Shown piece by piece: positions 1 through 6,771 of a stretch of 9,303 nucleotides of DNA (the stretch's first letter is position 1; every line of letters starts with the position of its first letter). Under the pieces are notes generated by a model. The model did no database searches, had not been told where the DNA came from, and was given only the letters and a program-made list of their open reading frames with translations. Made by a program: the position numbers and the translations under genes. The DNA lies in NCBI GenBank assembly GCA_002392325.1, contig DGGS01000008.1:1-9303 (forward strand), written 5' to 3'. This stretch comes from Bacteroidales bacterium UBA3868 (GTDB lineage: Bacteria; Bacteroidota; Bacteroidia; Bacteroidales; WCHB1-69).

Positions 1-1159
1 GTCCCTTCAGATACTCTCCTTCGGGGTGATAGATGCTGACGGGGTGGTCCAGGGCGTGTTGCAGGTGATGGGCTATGCGTACGGATTTTCCTTCCATGGC
101 GGCGGCAGAAAACACCATGGTCCTAAAGTCTTCAGCGCTAATGGCTTGTGAGCATGAGAAGGTGAACAAGAGCCCGCCGGGGCAGAGCTTGCGCATGGCG
201 ATGCGGTTGATGTTGCGATATCCTTTCAGTCCTTGCTCTTTAACGCGGTGGTGCTTGGCGAAGGCGGGCGGGTCGAGCACGATGAGGTCATAGGCCTTGT
301 CTGGCATGTTCTCCAGAAATTTGAACACATCCTCGCAGTAGGCGGTGTGTCGGCTGGCGGCTTCGTCGCCGAGCAGGGCGATGTTCTGTTCGGTGAGTTC
401 GATGGCCTTGTGTGAGATGTCCACGGAATCCACATGTGCCGCGCCGCCGCGCAAGGCGTAGGCGGAAAAGCCGCCCGAGTAGCAGAACATGTTGAGCACG
501 CGGCGCCCCTTGGCCATGCTGCCCACCAGCGCCCGGCTGTCGCGCTGGTCAAGAAAAAAACCGGTCTTCTGCCCGCCAGGAATGTCAATGTTGAATGGGA
601 TGTCGTTTTCCTTTCCAATGATAGGCGTCAATTCGCCGAACAAAACGCCATCCTCCTCCGGCATTTCAGCGTCGGTAAGTGTTGATACGCTCTTGTTGTA
701 GATGGATTTCAGGTTGGGGAGGAGCTCTCTAAGTGCCTGTACGAAAGTGTCTTTCAGTAGGTACATGCCGTATGAATGGAATTGCAGTACAGCATTGCCG
801 TCGTAGCAGTCGATGATGAGTCCCGGCAATCCGTCGCCTTCACCGTTCACAAGGCGCAGCATGTTGGTGTCGGGGTTGTTGAGCAGACCGATGGTCTTGC
901 GGTAACGCAAGGCGTTTTCCACTTTGTTTTTCCAAAATTCGTAAGTCGGTGTGAGTCGTTGGAAACTGAAGATACGCACGGCGATGGAGTTGTCATGATA
1001 GTGGCCCATGGCGAGAAAATGACCGTCTTGGTCGCACACCTCCACGATGTCGCCATTGGCGATACCGTGGTCCATTCTGGCAATGGCTCCTGAGAACACC
1101 CAAGGATGGAAGCGGAGGATAGACTTCTCCTTGCCTTTGTGGAGGAAAATTCTTTGCAT
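1..1159 (-). CDS. rlmI: RlmI-like class I SAM-dependent 23S rRNA methyltransferase (3' end cut by the window edge)
   Basis: The frame is open from ATG 1159-1157 to the left edge, giving 386 residues (MQRIFLHKGKEKSI...). The family is usually about 390-396 residues, so only a few C-terminal codons should be missing. Visible parts: an N-terminal PUA-like RNA-binding region (about 1-75, with RFHPWVFSGAI at 16-26); GQKTGFFLDQRDSR at 196-209; SAM-binding motif I VLNMFCYSGGFSAYA at 221-235; acidic motif VDIS at 246-249; motif IV LDPPAFAK at 295-302; and SCS at 335-337, where the Cys is the probable m5C nucleophile. This order is typical of COG1092, whose characterised member RlmI makes m5C1962 in 23S rRNA in the cytoplasm. 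The exact target base here is inferred from homology. RlmK-type or other COG1092 specificity is possible. The gene is divergent from the surface-protein operon and shares its 254-bp upstream region. Short plus-strand frames over it are shadows. Confidence 0.93.
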   Translation of the reverse strand, partial: MQRIFLHKGKEKSILRFHPWVFSGAIARMDHGIANGDIVEVCDQDGHFLAMGHYHDNSIAVRIFSFQRLTPTYEFWKNKVENALRYRKTIGLLNNPDTNMLRLVNGEGDGLPGLIIDCYDGNAVLQFHSYGMYLLKDTFVQALRELLPNLKSIYNKSVSTLTDAEMPEEDGVLFGELTPIIGKENDIPFNIDIPGGQKTGFFLDQRDSRALVGSMAKGRRVLNMFCYSGGFSAYALRGGAAHVDSVDISHKAIELTEQNIALLGDEAASRHTAYCEDVFKFLENMPDKAYDLIVLDPPAFAKHHRVKEQGLKGYRNINRIAMRKLCPGGLLFTFSCSQAISAEDFRTMVFSAAAMEGKSVRIAHHLQHALDHPVSIYHPEGEYLKG

Positions 1160-1184
1160 GTGTCAAGTGTTAGCAATCAAATTG

Positions 1185-1218
1185 CGAAAGTACAAAAAAA
1201 AGTGAAGCGAGGTTCAAA
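1185..1218 (-). promoter_or_regulatory. Candidate Bacteroidota promoter for the rlmI-like gene
   Basis: Read on the minus strand there is a TTTG at 1218-1215, a 22-nt spacer, and TACTTTCG at 1192-1185. This is one mismatch from the TAnnTTTG -7 consensus. It lies about 26 nt before the ATG, so the leader would be short. The spacer is slightly longer than the usual 19-21 nt. The call rests on pattern matching only. Confidence 0.4.
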
Positions 1219-1231
1219 GTCGGCATCCGAA

Positions 1232-1260
1232 AAAAGTTAACAATATTGTTGATAACTTTT
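1232..1260. promoter_or_regulatory. AT-rich inverted repeat upstream of the surface-protein operon
   Basis: The arms AAAAGTTA (1232-1239) and TAACTTTT (1253-1260) are perfect reverse complements. They flank a 13-nt centre that contains the palindrome CAATATTG (1241-1248). It sits about 35 bp upstream of the candidate -7 box at 1294-1301, a plausible place for an activator or repressor site in the divergent region. The region is AT-rich, so chance symmetry is possible, and no known operator was recognised. Confidence 0.35.
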
Positions 1261-1272
1261 CAATATAGATTC

Positions 1273-1301
1273 TTTAATATAGGTAAAAATACTTATTTTT
1301 G
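1273..1301 (+). promoter_or_regulatory. Candidate Bacteroidota sigma-ABfr-type promoter of the surface-protein operon
   Basis: TATTTTTG at 1294-1301 matches the TAnnTTTG -7 consensus exactly. Only a weak TTTA (1273-1276) is present where the -33 TTTG would lie. Transcription from here would begin near 1307 and give a leader of about 105 nt. That leaves the in-frame ATG at 1246 outside the transcript, which supports ATG 1414 as the true start. Confidence 0.55.
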
Positions 1302-1347
1302 TATGCTAATAGCATTGGAGATTTTTATTTACATATTTTGTTCGTTT

Positions 1348-1382
1348 ACAGCAAGTTGTTGTGCTGTTTTGGGCTTTTTTTT
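1348..1382 (+). promoter_or_regulatory. Possible leader hairpin followed by a T-run
   Basis: In the predicted 5' leader, ACAGCA (1348-1353) and TGCTGT (1362-1367) form a 6-bp stem with an 8-nt loop. Seven nucleotides later comes a run of eight T (1375-1382). The T-run is not directly against the stem, so this is a poor intrinsic terminator. It could be a weak attenuator or chance. ATGCT/AGCAT (1303-1315) makes another small stem at the predicted transcript start. Confidence 0.2.
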
Positions 1383-1413
1383 AAGATATAAATTCACAAA
1401 ACATCTAAAAAAT

Positions 1414-2661
1414 ATGAGAAAAGCATTGTTTTTACTGTTCATGTTCGCGTCGGTCCAGTTGGTGACAGCTCAGACCGACTTTGCCCGTTCCTTTAGTTCG
1501 GGTGGTGGCATGGCTGGAAACGTGGGCTATGCAATAGGCCTTCCGTTTTTCAGCCAGCCCGAGACCGACAATCTGTCGGCAAGCGAAGGCGTGATGCACG
1601 CCCAACTGGTCCGTTTGGACATTGAGTTGGCGGACTGTCAGAATGCTGAACTCGTTTCTCCGGCCAAGGTGAAGGATTCCACCAAATTCTTCGCGGATTA
1701 TGACGGGGAGGAAATGGTGTTCAAAGGGGAAACGATATTAGTGTTCCCTGCTGGTCACTACGATTCCACCGCGCTGGATGCAGCCCACTATAGTTGGGAT
1801 GCTGAGTTCAACTATGACAGTTTGACCACTTTGGTGCTCGACGTGTGGCCCATTTATGAGATTTTCGACACGCTGTACATCGACTCCGCCGATTTGGCCG
1901 GGTATGCACAGACTGAGTTGAATCTCCCTAGTGACGCGGCGGCTTTGCACGGCGGTCCTAACAAGTATGACCTTGTGACGGTTGAGCACAACTGCGACAG
2001 CATCTGTCACTTCTTCGTTAATCTTTGCGGTGGCATCGTGAAGGATGCCGAAGGCAATGAGTATCCCTCTTTGTTCGTGGGAGATCCCCGTCCGTACTGC
2101 TGGACAGCCATCAACATGCGCAACACGCATACAAACGCTGGCGAGGAGGTGGAAGGTCTGGTATATCAATCCCCGGAATTTCCGAATGAACAGGAGAATC
2201 TGGACACTTACGGCCATCTCTACACTTGGTATGCCGCGGTGGGTCTTCCGAATGGCAGCGATGCCGAACCTGCCCGCACCGTCAACGGCAATTTTGTGAC
2301 CGGTATCTGTCCTCCTGGTTGGCATATCCCGGATTCCGCCAATGTGGTCAGTCTGGCCTCTGTTGACGCTTTGGGCCTGATGTCCACGAATTTGTGGCTG
2401 AAACCCGGCACCAACACCACGGGCTTCACCGCTCTGCCGGCCGGTATCTATGAGTCCAACATCGACAGATTCGAGAACTTGCTGGGTCAGACTTCCTACT
2501 GGAGCACCGTGAAGGTGAATACCACTGCGGCCAAGGTTTGTTCCCTCTACTACGGCTGCCAAATCACCGTTCTTGAGGACATGCTTATAGACAAAGGACT
2601 GAGCGTGCGCTGCGTCAAGAACCAGATGTTTGATGAGGATGGTAATGAATTGAATGACTAA
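1414..2661 (+). CDS. Secreted FISUMP-domain protein (Fib_succ_major paralogous domain)
   Basis: The start is ATG 1414, in frame with an ATG at 1246. From 1414 the product begins with a clean signal peptide (MRKALFLLFMFASVQLVTA, cut before Q20), whereas the upstream extension is low-complexity and overlaps the promoter. The mature protein is about 396 residues. Residues 25-65 (SFSSGGG...GYAIGLPFF...ASEGVMHAQL) resemble the 'SAGG...vsYsiGq...seGvqqpyei' N-terminal segment seen in many exported Bacteroidota proteins. Residues about 207-402 match the FISUMP domain: YGHLYTWYAA (266-275), CPPGWHIP (299-306), GFTALPAG (337-344), SYWS (361-364) and GLSVRCVK (395-402). Cysteines at 194, 198, 205, 229, 299, 376, 382 and 400 may form disulfides outside the cytoplasm. 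The domain's function is unknown; a surface or adhesive role is inferred. No lipobox or obvious T9SS C-terminal signal is seen. The next gene starts 49 bp downstream with no terminator between. The stop is TAA. Confidence 0.88.
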   Translation: MRKALFLLFMFASVQLVTAQTDFARSFSSGGGMAGNVGYAIGLPFFSQPETDNLSASEGVMHAQLVRLDIELADCQNAELVSPAKVKDSTKFFADYDGEEMVFKGETILVFPAGHYDSTALDAAHYSWDAEFNYDSLTTLVLDVWPIYEIFDTLYIDSADLAGYAQTELNLPSDAAALHGGPNKYDLVTVEHNCDSICHFFVNLCGGIVKDAEGNEYPSLFVGDPRPYCWTAINMRNTHTNAGEEVEGLVYQSPEFPNEQENLDTYGHLYTWYAAVGLPNGSDAEPARTVNGNFVTGICPPGWHIPDSANVVSLASVDALGLMSTNLWLKPGTNTTGFTALPAGIYESNIDRFENLLGQTSYWSTVKVNTTAAKVCSLYYGCQITVLEDMLIDKGLSVRCVKNQMFDEDGNELND

Positions 2662-2710
2662 CTAACCAACTAATAAAAATAATTACTAATTAAATAAAAA
2701 CAATTAAATT

Positions 2711-4048
2711 ATGAAAAAAATCTTAACCCTTGTTGCGATGATAGTCATGACTTTTGCAGCCATGGCTCAGAGCAATCCGAAAATCAGCTATCAGGCTGTG
2801 GTGCGCGATGCGGAGAATCGCTTAGTGCCCAATACCGATGTCACTGTGAAGATTGATGTCCTCGCTGCTGACAATACGGTGCTTTATACTGAAACCCAGA
2901 CTGTTACGAGTAATCAAAACGGTCTTGTTTCTCTTATGATTGGCGGTACCGATGAGTTTACCGCTCTGGACTGGGCTAATGCCCAATTCGCTACAACCGT
3001 AACGGTTGGCAATTACCAAGTTATGGACACCGTTCCCGTAACGGCAGTTCCGTTTGCCCTCAACGCAATGAACGGTGCCGGCAATATTACATGGTCACAT
3101 CAGGATATGGTTGACACGATTCAACACTTCATTGGCGACCTTTCCGTTTCCGAAACCGAAACCCTCCTTTCCGAGTTGAGAGACAACACTGAGGTGAAGG
3201 ATTTCATGCGTGACACTGTGGTCAACTACGCCATCAAATACATCAAGAACCATCCTGACAAAGTGATTGAAGTGATGAAAGCGTTCTTGTCTGGCGTGAC
3301 CAGAGATCAGGCTCTTCAGATTCTGGACGCCATCCAGGGTATGGACAACGGCATCAAGACCGGCATCAAGCAATGGGTTGCTCAAGTGGCCAAGAACAAT
3401 CCTGACTATGCATTGGATATCTTGAAATCTTATTTGGAGAATGTGACAAGCGATCAAGCTCAGGAAGTGCTTGCTGCCATCCAGAGCATGCCTACCGCTA
3501 TCAAAACGGGTGTTAAGACTTGGGTTGCCCAAGTGGTGAAAAACAATCCCGATATTGCTTTCGATGTGTTGGATTACTATCTCCAAACATCCGACGGCAA
3601 CCGTGTGCGTGAAGCTTATTCCGCTTTGCAGAGCAACACCACCGGTGCCAAGGACACTATCCGTAAGATTTTGGTTGACTACGCCAAAGCCAACAAACAA
3701 ATCGCTATCGATATTCTGAACGCATACGCTTCTACCGTCACATTGTCTGAAGCGCAACAAGTTTTGGCCGCCATTCAAGGTCTTCCCGCTGATATCAAGG
3801 CTGCGGTGAAAGCATACTTAGTCCAGTTCGCAAGCAGCAACAGAGAAATGGCCAAAGAAATCGCCGTGAATTATCTCACCAATGGTACTGCTGAAGATGT
3901 TGACGCCTTGTGGAACGCTCTTATGGCCAACAACAATGGCGGTAAGGCCCGCGTTAAATACTACATCGACCTCTATCTGAACCATTATCTCACAACCAAC
4001 GGCTATTGTCAGGGAAACTGCGGCGGTACAAACCCCGGCGGTGACTGA
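2711..4048 (+). CDS. Secreted protein: QAVVR-type N-terminal module plus helical repeats; N-terminal part of a larger UGA-interrupted frame
   Basis: The product is 445 residues ending at UGA 4046-4048. The signal peptide is MKKILTLVAMIVMTFAAMA, cut before Q20. Residues 23-118 (PKISYQAVVRDAENRLV...ETQTVTSNQNGLVSLMIGG...LDWANAQF...VPFALNA) are the beta-rich module often found just after the signal peptide in exported Bacteroidota proteins. Residues about 148-430 are helical and consist of roughly six units of 49-50 residues, annotated separately. The tail GYCQGNCGGTNPGGD is a Gly-rich linker. Codons directly after the UGA, in the same frame, encode beta domains of the same type as those repeated further on. 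The natural product was therefore probably 1340 residues, and this frame is either a truncation product or the part made before readthrough. The gene appears co-transcribed with the FISUMP gene. Function is unknown; a cell-surface stalk or adhesin is an inference. Confidence 0.85.
   Translation: MKKILTLVAMIVMTFAAMAQSNPKISYQAVVRDAENRLVPNTDVTVKIDVLAADNTVLYTETQTVTSNQNGLVSLMIGGTDEFTALDWANAQFATTVTVGNYQVMDTVPVTAVPFALNAMNGAGNITWSHQDMVDTIQHFIGDLSVSETETLLSELRDNTEVKDFMRDTVVNYAIKYIKNHPDKVIEVMKAFLSGVTRDQALQILDAIQGMDNGIKTGIKQWVAQVAKNNPDYALDILKSYLENVTSDQAQEVLAAIQSMPTAIKTGVKTWVAQVVKNNPDIAFDVLDYYLQTSDGNRVREAYSALQSNTTGAKDTIRKILVDYAKANKQIAIDILNAYASTVTLSEAQQVLAAIQGLPADIKAAVKAYLVQFASSNREMAKEIAVNYLTNGTAEDVDALWNALMANNNGGKARVKYYIDLYLNHYLTTNGYCQGNCGGTNPGGD
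3152..4000 (+). repeat. Six tandem ~49-residue alpha-helical repeats (protein-level)
   Basis: Units start near residues 148, 200, 249, 298, 348 and 397 of the 2711 frame (nucleotides 3152, 3308, 3455, 3602, 3752, 3899). The pattern is QAxxxLxAIQ, then IKTGVKxWVAQVxKNN, then PDxAxDxLxxYL, then a short turn. Units 2 and 3 are most alike, sharing AIQ-(G/S)-M, IKTG-(I/V)-K, WVAQV and KNNPD. The first and last units are the most diverged. Helix-turn-helix periodicity suggests an alpha-solenoid or helical rod between two beta-rich parts. I do not recognise the repeat as a named family (not canonical TPR or HEAT). Confidence 0.7.
4046..4048 (+). other. In-frame UGA interrupting the large surface-protein gene
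   Basis: The codons run GGT GAC TGA CTG ACA TGC CCC, with the same frame open from 2711 and on to 6733. The downstream peptide LTCPTLG begins a beta domain homologous to the one beginning ACPELGETT at 5822. UGA followed by C is a leaky context in bacteria. The site lies in GACTGACTGAC (4043-4053), a short 4-bp tandem repeat. Reading options are a nonsense mutation, a sequencing or assembly error, or readthrough. No other stop occurs in the remaining 894 codons. Confidence 0.85.
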
Positions 4049-4055
4049 CTGACAT

Positions 4056-4082
4056 GCCCCACCTTAGGAACTACTTCGGGGC
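4056..4082 (+). other. Predicted mRNA hairpin 7 nt after the UGA
   Basis: GCCCC (4056-4060) pairs with GGGGC (4078-4082), and TAG (4065-4067) pairs with CTA (4071-4073) around a GAA loop. A 4x4 internal loop separates the two stems. Its place just downstream of the in-frame UGA is where stimulatory structures or bacterial SECIS elements lie. The stem is short, and such structures arise by chance in coding DNA. Confidence 0.25.
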
Positions 4083-4084
4083 CG

Positions 4085-6733
4085 GTGTCTGCAAACAGCA
4101 TCGAGTTGAGTACTCCTGTCACAAACAATGATAATGTTTCTGTCACCGCTGCCTCCTACACGATTGCCGTGGACAACACCACGACAACGGTTTCAGCGTT
4201 GTACATGAACAGACAAATCACGGCTACCCTTCCTATTGCCAACTATCGCGGCAAGACCCTTACGGTTACGCCCAAGTTGACGGTTAACGGATGCGGTACC
4301 GCCGAAATAACAGGAGCCCCGATCACCATTACGGTGCCCGTTGAATGCCCGTCCGTAGGACAGGTAACCATCGAGAATCTGGAGCATGCTCTCGAACCTG
4401 GCTTCAATGGCGTTTTCATCAGTGCGAATTTGCCTGACTATGACGCCAACTATGTGTCCGAGTACGGTTTCCTCATGTCTTCTACGCAACTAAGTGGTTA
4501 TAGTGCTGATTTCAAGATGACGGGTGTGAATCTCTATTCCACCTCCGCCACTGGAACGACGGTGTATTCGATGAATGTGAACTTCCTCCCAAGTGCCAAT
4601 GATTATGGAAAAACTTATTACATTTATCCCTATCTGTTGCTGAATGACGGCACGAATTGCCCCTCTACAACCGTTTTCGGTTCAGAAAGCTCATTTACAG
4701 TTCCTTCGCCTGCGTGCCCGTCCGTAGGCCAGGTAACCATCGAGAATCTGGAAAATGTTCTTGAACCCGGTTTCAATGGCGTATTCATCAGTGCGAATCT
4801 GCCTGACTACGATGCCAACTATGTGTCCTCATACGGATTTTTGTTATCCGACCGGGAACTTCAAAGCGTTGTGGCAGACTATGCGTTGACGAATGTGAAT
4901 CTCTATTCCACCTCCGCCACTGGGACGACGGTGTATTCGATGAATGTGAATCTTTTACCTGAACCGGGAATGTATGGACAAACCTATTATGTTTACCCGT
5001 ATATAACGCTGGATGCCCCGTTCTGTGAGCAAACTCAAGTTTTGGGTACGCCATCCACGATGACGGTTCCCGCACCCGAATGTCCTGCTGTTGGCCAGAC
5101 CACCTTCGATGGTGTTTCCACCAGCATACAACCGGGCTCCAATGGAATCTTCATTGAAACGGAACTGCCTAATTATGACAACAACTATGTGTCAAGTTAC
5201 GGTTATCTGATTTCGGATGGCCAAGCGTTGGATGGATACGATGAGGATTATTTATGGAATACTTCCGTGTCGTTTTATTCCACTTCCGCCACTGGCAATA
5301 CCGTTTATTATATGAGTGCCAATTTTGTGCCTGCTGCCACCCAGTATGGTCATACCTATTATATATATCCGTATATCATGATGAGTGACGAGGCAACCTT
5401 CTTCTGCGATGAGGTGGTCATGGGCGATGCTATCCAATTCACGATTCCTACTCCGAACTGTCCTTCCATAGTGCAAACCACTATCGAGGGCGTAGAAACT
5501 AGTATTGAACCCAGTTCAAATGGAATCAGTATTGTGGCCGAGTTGGCCCAATACAACCAGTCCTATGTTTCCGAATACGGATTCCTGATTTCGGATGATA
5601 ATATCACCGAATTTGACGCTTCACTCAAGATGCAGAATGTGACACTTAGCACATCGCAGGAAACGGGTGCTACGGTTATACTCACTACATTCCTGCCTCA
5701 AGCTGCGGATTATGGTAAGACATATCATGTATATCCGTATCTTTTGCTGAGTGACAATGCCGCTTTCTGTCCCTCCTCTACGGTTTTGGGTCAGGAAAGC
5801 ACATTTACCGTTCCTACTCCGGCATGTCCTGAATTGGGTGAAACCACCTATCAGTTGACGAATGGAAGTCTTACACTGACTACGCCGGTTACGGGTCTGA
5901 ATAATGGGGTTACTGTGGATGTGGCTTATTATAGAATTCAGGAAACCAACCAAACGCATTCAGCCCAGTACAGTGATGGTAACATTACCCTTACCCTCAA
6001 TGATCTTACGGAAGGCGAAGCCATTTCAGTGGTGCCTCGCATTATCGTGTTAGGATGTGCAGCGTCACCAACGAATATTTTGGGCGACCCTGTCACCATT
6101 TGTGTGCCGTATTCCAGCAAACCTTCAATTTCAGCAACGAATATTGGTGCTACCGATAATAATAGTTTGTTTACAAACCAAGGTCTTATCATTGACGCAA
6201 CTATTCAAGGTTATGATGCTTCAAAAGTCGCGGAATATGGATTCCTTGTGTCTACTAATGCGAATGATTTGAATGTTTACAATGCGTCATTTGCTCATCC
6301 ATGCACCTATTTGTCTTCTGGCAAGTTCGAGTATAAGATTGGAATGACAGATTGTGGAAAGAGATTGTATTTCCGTGCGTATGTTAAGTTAAATGCTTGT
6401 GATGAATATGTATATAATGATGTGAAGAATGTTTCGGTTCCTGCGCCGGGCATTAATTTTACGGCAGATCCATCACAAACGATTTCAGCGGGACAATCGG
6501 TATCTTTAAAGGCGTCATTGGGTAATACGATGTCTATGGTGGTGTATATGGGTCTTGCTGATGTGACATTGGGTTGGAATGCGCCGATCAATCAATCGGT
6601 TCATAACAAGACTTCGATTTCAGCGACGGTCACACCTCAGCAAACCACCACATATTCTGCATTTGTGGATGTCTTATATGGCAATGATCACTGTATTGTT
6701 ACTAAAAATTATAAGATAACCGTCCAACAATAG
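4085..6733 (+). CDS. C-terminal part of the large surface protein: Ig/FN3-like domain array (after the in-frame UGA)
   Basis: GTG 4085 is only the first start-like codon after the UGA; homology begins at Cys codon 4055. There is no convincing ATG and no signal peptide, so alone this piece would stay in the cytoplasm. It is best read as the continuation of the 2711 frame. Domains: A1 4055-4345, B1 4346-4714, B2 4715-5080, B3 5081-5458, B4 5459-5824, A2 5825-6115, B5 about 6116-6451, and a C-terminal Ig/PKD-like domain about 6452-6730 (SISAGQSVSLKAS-like and TPQQTTTYSAF). The two A domains are both 97 residues. B domains are 122-126 residues with YVS-(E/S)-YGFL-(I/L/M)-S and YGxTYYxYPY motifs. 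A1 and B1-B4 each start with Cys-Pro and have a second Cys near the end, suggesting one disulfide each. B5 has Lys-Pro instead, and A2 has an extra Cys in ICVP nearby. No clear T9SS C-terminal signal is seen. The stop is TAG. The role is probably extracellular adhesion or binding, by inference. Confidence 0.75.
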   Translation: MSANSIELSTPVTNNDNVSVTAASYTIAVDNTTTTVSALYMNRQITATLPIANYRGKTLTVTPKLTVNGCGTAEITGAPITITVPVECPSVGQVTIENLEHALEPGFNGVFISANLPDYDANYVSEYGFLMSSTQLSGYSADFKMTGVNLYSTSATGTTVYSMNVNFLPSANDYGKTYYIYPYLLLNDGTNCPSTTVFGSESSFTVPSPACPSVGQVTIENLENVLEPGFNGVFISANLPDYDANYVSSYGFLLSDRELQSVVADYALTNVNLYSTSATGTTVYSMNVNLLPEPGMYGQTYYVYPYITLDAPFCEQTQVLGTPSTMTVPAPECPAVGQTTFDGVSTSIQPGSNGIFIETELPNYDNNYVSSYGYLISDGQALDGYDEDYLWNTSVSFYSTSATGNTVYYMSANFVPAATQYGHTYYIYPYIMMSDEATFFCDEVVMGDAIQFTIPTPNCPSIVQTTIEGVETSIEPSSNGISIVAELAQYNQSYVSEYGFLISDDNITEFDASLKMQNVTLSTSQETGATVILTTFLPQAADYGKTYHVYPYLLLSDNAAFCPSSTVLGQESTFTVPTPACPELGETTYQLTNGSLTLTTPVTGLNNGVTVDVAYYRIQETNQTHSAQYSDGNITLTLNDLTEGEAISVVPRIIVLGCAASPTNILGDPVTICVPYSSKPSISATNIGATDNNSLFTNQGLIIDATIQGYDASKVAEYGFLVSTNANDLNVYNASFAHPCTYLSSGKFEYKIGMTDCGKRLYFRAYVKLNACDEYVYNDVKNVSVPAPGINFTADPSQTISAGQSVSLKASLGNTMSMVVYMGLADVTLGWNAPINQSVHNKTSISATVTPQQTTTYSAFVDVLYGNDHCIVTKNYKITVQQ
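4346..5824 (+). repeat. Four tandem ~123-residue beta-domain repeats (B1-B4)
   Basis: Repeats start at the Cys codons at 4346, 4715, 5081 and 5459, with periods of 369, 366, 378 and 366 bp. B1 and B2 are close at DNA level. The opening of about 120 bp differs at only about one base in eight, and the segments beginning GTGAATCTCTATTCCACC (from 4526 in B1, near 4896 in B2) differ at one base over more than 50. B3 keeps the peptide YSTSATG while B4 is more diverged. This suggests recent duplication or gene conversion between B1 and B2. Confidence 0.85.
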
Positions 6734-6743
6734 TATTCTACTC

Positions 6744-6761
6744 CCTGCGTTCATTCGCAGG
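6744..6761 (+). other. Small hairpin just after the surface-protein stop codon
   Basis: CCTGCG (6744-6749) and CGCAGG (6756-6761) form a 6-bp GC-rich stem around a 6-nt loop, 10 nt after the TAG. No T-run follows, so it is not a terminator by itself. It may protect the 3' end or be incidental. Confidence 0.35.
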
Positions 6762-6771
6762 CTATACGATA

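Noticed and set aside
226..618. 130-codon minus-strand open frame and overlapping plus-strand frames
   Set aside because: They overlap the RlmI-like methyltransferase in other frames; the methyltransferase frame carries all the family motifs.
1246..1413. N-terminal extension of the FISUMP gene from ATG 1246
   Set aside because: It covers the inverted repeat and the -7 box, is low in complexity, and would bury the clean signal peptide that begins at ATG 1414.
1738..2562. 274-codon minus-strand open frame
   Set aside because: It lies entirely antisense to the FISUMP gene, shows no recognisable domain, and the plus-strand frame has clear homology.
3095..3778. 227-codon minus-strand open frame
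   Set aside because: It is antisense to the helical repeats; repeat structure on the plus strand produces long open antisense frames.
4046..4048. Genome-wide reassignment of UGA to a sense codon
   Set aside because: No other in-frame UGA occurs in the roughly 2,800 sense codons read here, Trp is always UGG, and the lineage markers are those of ordinary Bacteroidota.
4046..4048. Frameshift as the cause of the split
   Set aside because: Both parts are in the same reading frame; only the stop codon separates them.
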